Made by a program: the position numbers and the translations under genes. Shown piece by piece: positions 23,236 through 33,899 of a stretch of DNA of 64,000 bases; position 1 is the stretch's first letter, and the number at the start of each line of letters is the position of its first letter. The stretch covers positions 1 through 64,000 of the forward strand of contig JANBPK010000763.1 in NCBI GenBank assembly GCA_027579435.1, read 5' to 3'. The stretch is from Candolleomyces eurysporus (taxonomy: Eukaryota; Basidiomycota; Agaricomycetes; Agaricales; Psathyrellaceae). The notes beneath the pieces were generated by a model. The model ran no database searches, had not been told where the DNA came from, and worked only from the letters and a program-made list of their open reading frames with translations.

Positions 23236-24619
23236 GGTTGAATGGCACAGTTGTAGAGGGCCTTGTTGGTGCCTTTATGGCAGTCTACGAGTTCCTGGGA
23301 GTCAAAGCAGTGTCTATCGGTAGGGATGCAAAGGTATTTGGGATGAGATTTGTTTCTGGCGTGAGTTTTGTTGTACGGGTTACAGATTTCAAAATTCTTT
23401 TTAGTTGGTTTGTCGAGGGATTGAAAAGTTCTGATTCGATGAGGACAGGGTTGTGTGGCGCAATAGTCTTTTCTGTATCTGTTTTCGATCCAACAGTCTT
23501 TGGATACCTTTTTGGTGAAAAGATGAGCGTGTCCTTTACAGGGTTCTCCGGGGGTAGTAGGTCTCGATGGAAGGTTGTCCTCGGGTTTAGGTGGGGGTGA
23601 CGTTGATCGTTTCGGTTGGTTCGAGGGTGTCTGAATGGATTGGTTTTGCTCTGTCGGTTGGGTTTCCGGAGCGGACTAGGTTTGCTCTATCGGTTGGGTT
23701 TCCGGAGCGGATTGGGTTTCCGGAGCGGATTGGGTTTGCTCTGNCGGTTGGGATTCCGGAGCGGATGGGGGGTAGTTCTATCGGTTTGAATGCCGGAACT
23801 GGTTTAGGTTGTTTGACCGGTAATGGTGTCGGAGCTGGTTGTTGTTCTGGGGCAGATTCGGCCTGGGAAGTATTGCCGGATTCTTCTTTGTCGTCGTCGT
23901 CGTTGTCCTCTTCTTCTTCTTGAGTTGGTTTAGTTCGTTCTGGAGACTTTGAGGGTACTTCCTTAATCGGGGTAAGGGCAGGATTCAATAGTTTGTGGAT
24001 GACCTCCTTATTGGTGTCAGATGATGGTTCGAAATCGTCGGGAAATGTATCGGATAAAACGGATCGAGATGGGCAGGGTTGTTCAAGACAAAAGATCCAG
24101 TCGTTATTTCGGTTGATATGGGAGTCTTTGGAAGAGGGTACGTGAAATGCGTGTTCGTCGTGATCTGTGCAGAGATAGGTCGGAGCGTTCTTGTTTCCGG
24201 AAAAGTTGATATTCCTTGAGTCGCAAGGAACTAGATTTGAATCGGGTGACTGTTGGGTATTTGGGACGTCTCGATAAGGGCAAGGTTGAGTGTTGCAGGT
24301 CAGAAGGGCTTCTCCCGCAGTGATACAGTCGATTGATCTAGTGAGGGAAAACCAGTGAGGTGTCTTGGCGCAAGGAGGAAGTTGAGGAGTGGAGGCTCTG
24401 GATTGTTTCGGGGTGGTTTTCTTGGAAGACTTCTTTTCCTTTTTCGAGGAAGAAGAGGAGATTCGGGAGATCGATTTGCTGGATCCGAAAATCTTGCTTT
24501 ATTGGGAAAGTACCTTCTAGACAGAAGGTACGTTGATGGGAAAGCTTGTTCTTCTGTTGTGGATCAAGGGAGAAACCTTGATACGGTTACCGAAGGGCGA
24601 TTTCGAAGGAAGAGGGTGA

Positions 24620-25292
24620 TGTCGTCCTCGTGATGAAGTACTGAAATGAGTCGTCCGCGTACGATAGAAAAGTGTCCGTTATGTCGAATGATCAACACAC
24701 GTCGGGAATTTGACAGGATAATAGATATCCCCCGGTTAGTGCTAACAAATGGACGTTGCGGCCAATTGTGTTGATTAAAGTATTGAGCCTGGTTTCTAGG
24801 AGACGGGCGGCTGTCTCGTCGAGGAATGCGGAGTGAGAAAATAATCGAAGTCGTCGTGGTGCCCCTCGGCGGCGAACTGTGATTTTGAGACGGATTAATC
24901 GTGGATTGCTGGTGGGTCGTTTGTGGAGGGTTAATACTAGCATATGCTAGCGAGTTACTTGGCTCGAATGGTAGATTCTTGAGAACAAGCTAAAGAATTA
25001 CAGTACATCGAGGATAAGTTATATAGTACAGGGCTACACAGCCCGTAAATAATAGTTCGAGTCATCATAAGTAAGTAGCTGTGCAAGTTCCGAGCGCAGC
25101 TACTATGAAACACTTCAATCCGTACATATTCCGAGTCAGTAGCTGTGCAATATCATTGCGCAGCTACTATGAAACACTAAGTCCATCAAATAATAGTAAA
25201 AATGAGTCAAAAAGAAGAAAAACAAGTCAGGATACTATATAGATTACATAGCTATTACTAGTATCCTATTGTCCGAGTCACAGTCCGTAACA
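24620..25292 (-). mobile_element. LTR and leader of a retroelement, copy B (minus orientation)
   Basis: Reverse complement of the family at 11560-12235. It starts TGTTACGGACTGTGACTCGG at 25292; the LTR ends near 24935 and the leader continues to about 24620. The two stem-loops recur at about 25076-25106 and 25138-25168. Position and strand fit a 5' LTR of the minus-strand Gypsy element. No matching 3' LTR is visible after the pol end at 18564, so the element is either incomplete or two elements are nested. Confidence 0.7.
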
Positions 25293-25890
25293 TTCAATAG
25301 CTCGACTCGTATTTGACATTCTGCGGGTCTCGGTAGTTGATGGTGCTCGGCCCCAAAATTCCCCCGAGTTCGTCGAAGTTGTCCAATCTCAGCGGGCGAG
25401 AAACATCGCGCCAGTATTGAACGTACTCAGCGATTATCTTTCTCTCTTCGCGATTTCACGGATTTATGGGGACACTACAGTCGAGAAGGGAATTCANTCA
25501 TGGCATCAGGAAACCGGCAATTCGCTTCGAAGCTTTTAGCCTCTTTTGACCTTTTTTNGGGCTAGGCCCCTGCCAAATTTGGCAGAGCTTTTTGCCCAAA
25601 TCAGCCTTAGCTTGCCAGCTTCCGACTTTTCAGCTTTTCGATTGCTTTTCCGTGCATTTTTGCGTGTGAGAGCGCTTCCAAAAGCGGGGAAGCGAATTGT
25701 AGGTTTACTGATGTGACCGGGATATTCCGAAGCCAGACCGGCCGCGTCAAACTCGAGCTAGTACGATTATCCAAAACACTTTGCCTGGATCTGTATCGAG
25801 GACACATAGCTCGACGCCGGGGTCCATCAAATTTCACCTTCCCTATCGTAGAGACAAACCGCTGACTCCTTCCCACTTTCCAGAGATTTC
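25293..25890. other. Short repeat-rich interval; possible terminal exon on the minus strand
   Basis: On the minus strand 25310-25450 can be read as ERKIIAEYVQYWRDVSRPLR ... LGPSTINYRDPQNVKYESSY then stop. This looks like coding sequence but has no clear start and no family I recognise. At 25550-25600 lies a small palindromic stretch, CTGCCAAATTTGGCAG. Confidence 0.25.
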
Positions 25891-26170
25891 GAGGCATGGC
25901 CGTACGAATATCAAGAGGACGCACATAAAGTGCTTCTGCAGGACATCCACGAGTCTTTCTCGAAAGACTTGCCGCACGGAAATGTTAGAGTCGTTGTTCA
26001 GTCTTCTGGCTACGGTAAATCTCGTACTTGATTCTCTTTCCTCCTGCCAGCATCTCATCCAAATTGAGATTTGTCGCTCAACAGTCTCGAGATTGTTCTC
26101 CTTTCTAACGTTTCTTCGTCGCCCTGGCATTATCAAATCATCCTACTCGCAGGCTTCAATCGCTTTGCAG
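25890..26170 (+). pseudogene. Relic of a P-loop NTPase gene
   Basis: A plus frame starting around 25890 reads AWPYEYQEDAHKVLLQDIHE and then VRVVVQSSGYGKSRT before a TGA. GYGKS preceded by a hydrophobic strand is a Walker A box. A pyrimidine-rich CTTTCCAG just upstream (about 25876-25886) would serve as an acceptor. Further stops follow at once, so only a fragment remains. Fungal multicopy P-loop proteins have a similar QSSGxGKSR block, but I cannot name the family. Confidence 0.45.
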
Positions 26171-26654
26171 CAGGAGTTTAAAGGTTGCCGGTGTGGAAGT
26201 GTAGGCGAAGATTGGGGATGCCGTCTGTGACCGACTCCCAACTCTTTGAGGTCTTGTCGAGGGAACCATGCTGGATGGACGGACAGGCACGGAGGAGGAT
26301 GTGTGGTTGGGTGGGAGTTGTTGAGCGAGAGCAAGAAAGAGGAACTGAAATAATATATTTAGGTCCTTACCCATCTCCGAGGCAAATCCGTATCCTTCTG
26401 CATCTGCGGCGACCTGAAATATCTGGATACTCTGAATTTTGCAGGAACTGTTGTTATTTGGCATATGAAAGAGAAGGTGGGGGTGAAATCGAATCCTGCG
26501 GTTTTTTGACGAGCGTAGATCTAGAGTCTTGTAGAAGTAAAGGCACGAATCGGATCATGGACGGTTCTTGTTGGCAATCGGGTTCAGAACTTGAAGATGA
26601 AGGCCGTCTCCTACTCCGGACACCGTCAAAAGTTGATCGTCCTGAGTGGCTTTT

Positions 26655-27276
26655 CAGCAACCGACGAAACGATAGACCCACTTTACAGAAATCACTGTAG
26701 TTGATCTTGTTTAGTTGTGGAGCTGTACAAACAAAACTATACCCAATTCAGTAGGCTGCATTTCATTCTATCTCGACAAGCTCTGGTCGAAAGTCAACCA
26801 CCATCGTGTACCAGTGCGTCATTGAATATATACCCCAGGCTAATATGTACAACAGCATTATCAATTTCTCACTTCCCTCAACTTCAAGCATGCGCAATCG
26901 CCGTCATATTTCCAAAGGTGTGAAGGAGCAACTCGTCGTGATGTCTGCGTACATGAAACCTAAGAAAGTTGGTTGAACATGCACCTTGCACCCAATTAAA
27001 AATTTATCCTATCCCTAGCTCCGTGTGGGATCCATGGAGAAAGCAGGTTGCTTGGATCCGGCGACGACACTGAGCTGTTGGTTGAGAATGGACGCGCTGC
27101 TGGTTGGTGGTTGAGAATGGATGTGTTGCTGGCTTGTGGTTGAGAATGGACGCGCTGGTTGAGAATGAAACGCAGCCTACTAAATTAGGCATAGTTTTAT
27201 TTGTACAGCTCCACAACTAAAGAAGATCAACTACAGTGATTTCTGTAAAGTGGGTCTATCGTTTCGTCGGTTGCTG
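26655..27276. repeat. 115-bp near-perfect inverted repeat around a 390-bp spacer
   Basis: Left arm 26655-26769 and right arm 27162-27276 are reverse complements with only a few mismatches. Both contain CAACCGACGAAACGATAGAC, CACTTTACAGAAATCACTG and TTGTGGAGCTGTACAAA in opposite orientation. The spacer has GAGAATGGACGCGCTG-type tandem units near 27082-27165, about 30 bases apart. No transposase lies inside. It could be a non-autonomous element or a recent inverted duplication, and its transcript would form a long hairpin. Confidence 0.75.
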
Positions 27277-27652
27277 TTAGCTGAGACTCTACTGAGTTCC
27301 CTGCCGGTGATATTGGCTTGGACAATAGAGCAGACTGTGGTGCATTCTCGATGGCAGCCAGATATCTCAGGGTGACCAGGAGATTCTGAGGAGATAGAAA
27401 TCAATTCGCGCTCATACAGATCACATGGTCGCGTTTGTTTTCACTTTCTTCAAACTTTCTCATCCCTTTGCTTTGACCAGCGCATGCTGTTAACCTGATC
27501 TTGGGCACTCTACACAATCCTTTCCCCGAGCATCCTAGAGACGCGCCTGGTACTGAAAGCATCGGACTTGGTAGGTACTATTACAGTCAATGCTGTCCAC
27601 AGTCGATTCCCCTGGTCTGAATACAGATCTGACCGTTCTTCGTTTAGCGCCC
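27277..27652. other. Upstream region of the NACHT-TPR gene
   Basis: About 375 bases with no gene or repeat that I can recognise. It presumably holds the promoter of the NACHT-TPR gene starting at 27653. Confidence 0.3.
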
Positions 27653-30198
27653 ATGAACTTCTTGCAAGGATCCCACAATGCGCGCATAGAACATATGGTC
27701 AACTACAACATCGAGGGAAATTTCTACCCGCAAGTTTCGCTTGTTAGCCCCGAGCAGAGGAGTAAGTGACAAATCAACCGATGTCTTCCCCGATCCTCTG
27801 GAAACATTAACAGCTTCCTTCAGGCTTATGCGACATTCTCCAGCCAATTACCGATGCATCCCATACTCGCAATCGGGAACGGTCGCCTCCCAACTCTTCT
27901 TGCTTTCGCGGAACAAGGCTACAGGTGGTCGAGAACGTTACCAGCTGGGCAAAGAGCGAAATAACAACTCCTGCAGAGCCTCATATCCGCTGGATGCATG
28001 GATATGTCGGGTCTGGCAAATCCTCGATATCTCAGGAGGTCTGTGACAGGTCCGACCGGGAGGATAGACCAGTCATAAGCTTCTTTTTCTTCCGAAATGC
28101 CGGCGATAGAAGCAGGATATGGAGGCTCGCTACGACTCTCGCAAGCCAAATGGCATCGGCTATTCCGCAGACAGAACCATTCATTCGTGAAGCTGTCCAA
28201 GCCAACCCAGCGTTACTGATGCAAGACGAAGGAGGCGTTTCTCTACAAGTCCGAATGCAGTGCTTGGTCTATGCACCATTCAGAGCGGTCGTTCAGGGGA
28301 AGAAAAGGGTCAGGGCATCGACACGAGGCCCATGTCTCATGGTACTGGATGGGTTGGACGAGTGCGAGAACAAAAATGAAGTCCAAGAACTCATCGACGG
28401 AATGCTCTCGTTCTTCAACGAAAATCCGCTTATTCCCCTCCGTGTTTTCGTCACAAGCCGGGTGGAAGAGCATATTCAATCACACCTGAATGTTCCAGCG
28501 GTCAACATGGACAACCTTGCAGATCATTGCTCCGACGACGACATCGCTACATTTCTGCACATCCTTTTCGAGGACGGATATAGGCGGAACCCGGTCGTCC
28601 GAGCATACGTTCAGCAGCACGGAGAGTGGCCTACCCAGAGCGACCGACGCAAGCTTATCAAACATATTGGGGGATCCTTCATTTTCGCCTCAGCAGTGTT
28701 TAAATTCATCATGACAACGAACGCTGGAGCAAACGATCCACCAACACCGATGGACCGCCTTCCCTTGGCCCTCAAAATGAACCCCGGCCTGGATGGGCTT
28801 TACACGCAAACATTGTCCCGTTCCAAGCACCTACCCCACTTCACCAATATCATATCAACCATTGCCCTGCTAGTGGCACCCCTCTCAACGTCAGGAATCG
28901 CAGAGCTCCTCGGAATTCATACGTACGAAGTAGTCAACGTTCTCTTGAACCTGCAAGCAATTATCCAGGTTCCAGGGACGGATAGCATACCCGTAACATT
29001 CTGCCACACCTCCCTTCGAGACTTCCTGATTACCCAAAGTCGATCGGGAGGTTTCTTTGCACATCCATCCCATCACGTCCGGCTCTTTCTTCATTGCCTT
29101 GAGTGCCAACTCAAGCATCTGCAACGGCAACCGGGGTTGTTCATTCTTTCTGGTGACCGGACTCCTGCCGTTGCGCATTATGCTCTTAGATATTCTTACC
29201 ATCATTTGAACCACGGGCATAGCTACTTCAAGCTGTCAGAGTTCAATTCTGCCATTCACTTGTGTCGTGAAGGACTTGCGCTCCAACCTGGTACCCCCGA
29301 GTTGATGGAGGACCTGGCCTTGGTGGTTCGTCGGCGTGCTCATAACACCAGATCTCTCGTGGACTGGGACGAGGCCATTTCTTTGTCTCGAGCAGCACTT
29401 GAACTTTGACCATTCCCTCATCCAAGTCGCTCAGGCTCGCTCAACCTTCTCGGCAATGCACTCCTGGATCATTATCGGTACACATACACCACAACTGATC
29501 TTGAGGAGGCCATTTCCCTGTATCGTGAAGTCCTCACCCTCCAACCACCCTCTCATCCAAACCGCCCATCTTCACTCTACAACCTTGGCAATGCACTCGT
29601 GGATTGTCATCGGCGCACGGGCATCATGGCTGACCTNGANGAGGCCATTTCCCTGTANCGNGAAGCGCTCAAATTTCAACTAGTATCTCATCCGGATCGT
29701 CCATTGTCACTCAACTATCTTGGCAACTCACTCCTGGATCGCTACCGGCGTACGGGAGCCGTGGCTGACCTCAGGGAGGTCATCTCCCTGTATCGAGAAG
29801 CGCTCGAACTTCAACCGTCTCATCATTCAGCTCGTTCAGACTCGCTCAAGGGCCTTTCTACATCCCTTGCGTATATCTACGAAGAGATTCACGCTCTCCC
29901 TCACCTTCAAGAAGCAATAACACACTGCGAGGAGCTTCTTGACTCTCATTATCCCGTTGGACACGAGAGTCGGGTCGAAACTCTCGACCGGTTAGCTTCT
30001 CTACTCCAGAAGCGTTTCAACATGACAAGGCGACCAAAAGATCAATTCCGTATCAAGAGGCTGCAGGAAGAATCCAGTCGATTTTCAACCTGGTCCTCTA
30101 AATCCGCTTCTTGGCCGTACCTCGGAGTTTGGGGTTGGTTTCGAGGGAGGACGGTTGACATGAGGACTTTTTTCGGTGTTGAACGAATTTTGTTGTGA
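27653..30198 (+). CDS. NACHT-TPR (NLR-like STAND) protein, interrupted by one stop codon
   Basis: Exon 1 is 27653-27761 and exon 2 starts at 27824 after a GTAAGT...CAG intron of 62 nt, in frame. Before the NTPase stands the usual agaricomycete motif ASHTRNRERSPPNSSCFRGT. The NACHT domain has Walker A HGYVGSGKSSI and Walker B CLMVLDGLDECEN, then VFVTSR and the winged-helix part ending FCHTSLRDFLITQS. From about 29200 come TPR-like repeats with EAISLYREALELQP-type units. A TGA at 29407-29409 splits this array, but the same frame stays open on both sides to 30198; CGA (Arg) would fit the repeat consensus. So the gene is a very young pseudogene, an allele with a nonsense change, or an assembly error. 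NLR-like fungal proteins are thought to act in non-self recognition and cell death; that role is inference here. Product with the stop read as sense: about 827 residues. Confidence 0.8.
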
Positions 30199-31284
30199 TT
30201 AGGTCTTTGCATTTTCTGTAGACGACCATTAGGGCTACTCTTTTTCCCTCTTCTTCGGTCAGGAAGGTACAGATACTAGTACTAGGTCGATTCAGCGCTT
30301 TCCCGTCATGCATTTATGCCGTCTATCCAGTTTTTGTAGATAAGCTTCTATGTTTCTAGCGTACAGCCTCTTCAGAACCCATTGCTTGGTTGTAGATGAT
30401 ATTGAGGGTGAAAACCATCAAGCAAAAACTCAGGTGACACACGCGATGGATGGTACATAAATACTTATTGCTGTCTTTACACGCATCCCCGATGTCGCAG
30501 AGGTGGGTTCGCTGGTATGTCACTCATTCAGCGGCTTTTGCGAGGATGCGCGGGTTAAGCTGTCCAGGTGAGCTATTCGGACTCTACTGCGCAGTTGGTT
30601 GCATAAGCAATGTTCATACCGAAAACAAAAATTTCCCCTCGACTCGGACTATCCCAGTCTACTTACAACTCGAGGGGTCAGCGCCGGTCAGCAACAAACT
30701 TCCTAAGCTGTGGTAGTATGTAACCGCTGTTTCGAGCTTTTGAACGTTCCTGTATAAGGTCACACAGACTACTCAAGGCGCCCGTTAAGTGCTTAAAAGA
30801 TCATGTGACAATTCGGAGGGTTTCACGGAAACATACGACATCTAAAAGGCTTCAGAGAATGAAGAAGGATTTGGTTCAAAAGGTAGCCCAAAATATCTAA
30901 GCAAAAGTCAGCCAGCTCCCCACGCACGGCTTGATCAACGGGTATCCTCAAATGGACCTGTACCTGCAACTGGTCCTGTCATGCTGTCGATCCATATTCA
31001 AGTTGTCCTAGTTCTGGCGATCCAAGCATGGGTCCGTGCTGACGACAGGTTGNTTTTTGGCTCGATGTCGCTAGACGAGTTGATAGGTGATGACCGGTGA
31101 TGTTTGGATCTGTTATCATGAATCCTATATCCAGTATCATAGATAGATACAGACGTACCCTTTTCTAAGGACTGTTCATCGCTCCAACATCATCGTTGAC
31201 GCACTAAATGCCAATATTATACGAATCATAATTATACAGCAAGAAACAAAGACAAAAGTCCCTAGTTATCTATGAAAAAGTCCG
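30199..31284. other. Intergenic region, nothing recognised
   Basis: About 1.1 kb between the 3' ends of the NACHT-TPR gene and the GT69 gene (convergent). Only short ORFs without motifs; no clear repeat. Confidence 0.4.
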
Positions 31285-33305
31285 TTACTGTGTACGAGTG
31301 ATTCCCCCAACAGTTTGGCCCTCGGTGTCTGCCAACTTTTGCAACTCGTCATGTATCGAAAATCCGAGTCGCCTTTGAGTCTTTGTCGCTTTCCGACCGC
31401 CAGTTTGTCTATTAGGAGCGTTAGCTTCAATTTGATACTTGATTGGGAGAGACTTACCTCTGCTCTTGACAGACAAAGCTTTCTGGAGCTCCTTCCCAGT
31501 CTTCCAAAACATACCTCTTGCCACCCTCTTCCCCTTCCTTCTCATCATCACCCTCTCCAAACAAGTCTCTCGACAACTTAGTGTGCTTGACGCCTGCATA
31601 AGTAGTAGGGCATCTCGGGTTAACCAGAATTCTGGCGGGCCTATACACCGAATTAGGTCTGGACACCTTGCCTCCATCCGCGTCGTCGTGAGGAAGAGGA
31701 GGAACAGAGTCTTCGGGCATGGCATCATAGTCCGATCCAGCATTCGCATCCAAATCGTCCTTCTGCCCTTGCTTCTTCCTTGTATCTGCAGCATCATCAC
31801 TAACCTCCTCCTCTTCGCCGCTCCCAACCTGCACCTTCACCGCGTCCCTCCCGTCAATATTCTTATCACCCGTGTCCGCCGCCTCTCTTTTCTCCATCCA
31901 CGGGTCATTCGAGGCGTATTCCACGATGCTTCGTCGTCGGTTTCCACCAGCGTGTGCATTGGCTCTATCCGCCTCTTCCATTCCCTCCCGAGCACTCCGA
32001 ACCCAAAGATCCCTACAGAACCAAGCCTGACTGCTATCCAAGCAATCCGCATCACCCTTTCGCTCCTTCAGCACCTCTCCCTTGGTCATATTTACATAAT
32101 CCGTGCCACTCCTATACTTGATGCCCCGATAATAGCTCTGCTTGGGGTCCACCACGTGCGTCCCGCTCTCGCAACAGAAGACCTGGAAGGGGAGGTGCTC
32201 CTGGTATCGTTTAGCTCCAAGCTTATCTCTAGGCGGGACAGCGTCCGGCTTCGAGTCGCTCTTGGACTGCCTAAACTGATCTCCCTCGATGTCCCTAGTC
32301 CTCCACCGGTCCGAGAAGATGAAAAAGCCATTATGCTCCGCCCAATCCATCCCACACACCATAGCCGCCTCATTATCGAAACTGATCTTGATAGTCTCGA
32401 GAATATCGTTGGGGCAGGTGAATCCTTTCAGCCAAACGACCCTGGCAAAGTCGATACCCCTCCTCTGTTTGAGTTCGTGGAGAGGTTCGAGAGCGAGGTT
32501 CCGCATGTGGGCTTCTTCGAGGGGGTAATAAGCGGCGTTGGGCTCTTCCGTCATCCCAGGCACCCGGCGAATCCTAAACGGTACCCCGAGGAGGGTTAGG
32601 ACAGCTTCAGATAGGTCGAGCAGCGTTTCGGTGCTATCTCTCGAATCATAGTCGAGCATGGAGACGAAGAGGTTGTTCGTGCCGAGGCGTTTGGCCATTT
32701 GAACGATGACAGCGAGCTGGTCGACCAAAAAGTGGTCGGCACTGTGGATAATGATAGAAACGTAGTAGAGGTGATCGCTGCGGATTAAGTCTTCATAGTC
32801 AGCTGAACGTTTGTGTTGGCCAAAGGGGCGGGCGAGAGTTGGGCAGAGATGGCCGACCCAGCCGTTTAGGGATAGTAGTTGGTCGATGGAGGAAAGAATG
32901 TGCTGGGTATCCATGTTTTGGGTCTCCTTGTTGACGATACTTTCGTGCAGTTGAACATTAAGCACCTTGGATGGAGAGTTTCGAGACTCACTAAGGCATT
33001 TGGAATCTCTCCCAGTAGTCCTGCTGGCCGTTGTAGATGAGCTCGTTGAACATATCATCCCGCTCGTCCCTGCCCATACGAGCCTGTAGGAAGGGGTGTT
33101 TCTGGACATTCAGGGACTTGTCTGGACGGGTAGCGCGTTCGATAAAGTTGTGTTCTTTGATCTGGTAGTCTCCTCGACCCTTGCGCTTCCCCTTGGCAGT
33201 GCCGTCCAGTGATGATGATGAAGAAAAGAAAAGGATGTAGACCAGGAAAAAGACGGCTACGAAGAAGAGCAGCCGCGAGATAGAGCGCCTGCGCAGCGAC
33301 AACAT
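31285..33305 (-). CDS. GT69 glycosyltransferase, CAP59/CMT1-type (alpha-1,3-mannosyltransferase-like)
   Basis: Three exons: 33305-32992, 32939-31458 and 31408-31285; introns of 52 and 49 nt, phases consistent. The start was chosen at MLSLRRRSISRLLFF, which begins a type II signal anchor (LLFFVAVFFLVYILFF, residues about 11-26), so the enzyme should face the Golgi lumen. An upstream in-frame Met at 33392 would add 29 residues. The catalytic part contains YYVSIIIHSADHFLVDQLAV, MLDYDSRDSTETLLDLS, RVVWLKGFTCPNDILETI and ALEPLHELKQRRGIDFARVV. These are the conserved blocks of the family founded by cryptococcal CMT1 and CAP59. The C-terminal 150 residues are acidic and low in complexity, and unlikely to be catalytic. 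Family members add mannose to wall or capsule glycans; the acceptor here is unknown. Confidence 0.85.
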
Positions 33306-33429
33306 GTCGCCTGGCCTGTGAATGGGAGGAACCAGGAGGAACGCTGGCGCCGACGTGAAGAATTGAGCTAGCAATGTTCCCACGCTAAGCACTTATAGCT
33401 CCCGAATATACAGGGCGCTTAGGACAATT

Positions 33430-33640
33430 GAGGAGGCGGACGTCGAATTTGCCACTCTTCGGATACTCGTACCTCGCGGTGTTCAGTACGTTCACTGTAC
33501 CAGATCCACCCTTTTCCGAGTCCAACACATTCTTGTTCCAGACGACAAAATCGAAGCATCCTCCACTGTTTCTGAGGCGCTTCCTCAGTGCCATCCAGCC
33601 TGAGTATAATGTTTCCACTTGCTTCTATAGCATGTATAGA
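33430..33640 (+). pseudogene. Relic copy of the 5' part of the gene at 35051
   Basis: Read in frame from 33430 it gives EEADVEFATLRIL, then VQHILVPDDKIEASSTV. The gene at 35051 has EEAHARFATQRIL and QEILVPDDRIEEASAIL. The DNA also matches (AGGAGGCG.ACG, GAATTTGCCACTC, TTCCAGACGACA.AAT). The internal part is shortened and no start codon or continuation remains. Confidence 0.6.
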
Positions 33641-33899
33641 TTATGCCAGATTCCCTGCAACGCCTATGGTCGGCTGGCCGTGCACCGTCTTAAACCCATC
33701 TGATGTCGGCAGAACGAAAGGGGCGGTATATTTTGCTGTTGAGCGTGTACAGTAGGCTGCTCGGGAGACGAGTTTATTGCATGGACTCTCTATGTGTACT
33801 CTGCCGTGGCCTACCCCTTCCAGGCTCAAGAAGGGGGTTTGTCGAGCACTGTGTCTTTTGCTGGAATTATATGAAACAAGGAGTNGTTGGCCCCTAGTA

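Larger units (their letters stand above)
18564..24640 (-). mobile_element. Degenerate chromodomain Ty3/Gypsy retrotransposon, internal region
   Basis: In minus-strand order one finds an acidic linker (23988-23587), then gag with FNRDRSRFAAWRNEWTFYL (23235-22947). Next come the CCHC zinc knuckle CFFCREQGHISRECP (22721-22263), protease (22044-21802), reverse transcriptase (21438-20880) and RNase H (within 20813-20250). Integrase (19811-19224) and a chromodomain (19130-18564) follow. This is the Ty3/Gypsy gene order, and the C-terminal chromodomain points to the chromovirus clade. Many stops and frame changes interrupt it, and catalytic residues are altered in protease, RT and integrase. It can only serve as a template or as silent repeat sequence. 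Confidence 0.88.

Noticed and set aside
24692..24943. Minus-strand ORF of 83 codons inside LTR copy B
   Set aside because: It spans the LTR-leader junction and matches copy A only as DNA; copy A has disrupted frames, so it is probably not a protein.
31439..32599. 386-codon plus ORF antisense to the GT69 gene
   Set aside because: Mirror frame of a clear glycosyltransferase exon; its composition is that of antisense coding DNA.
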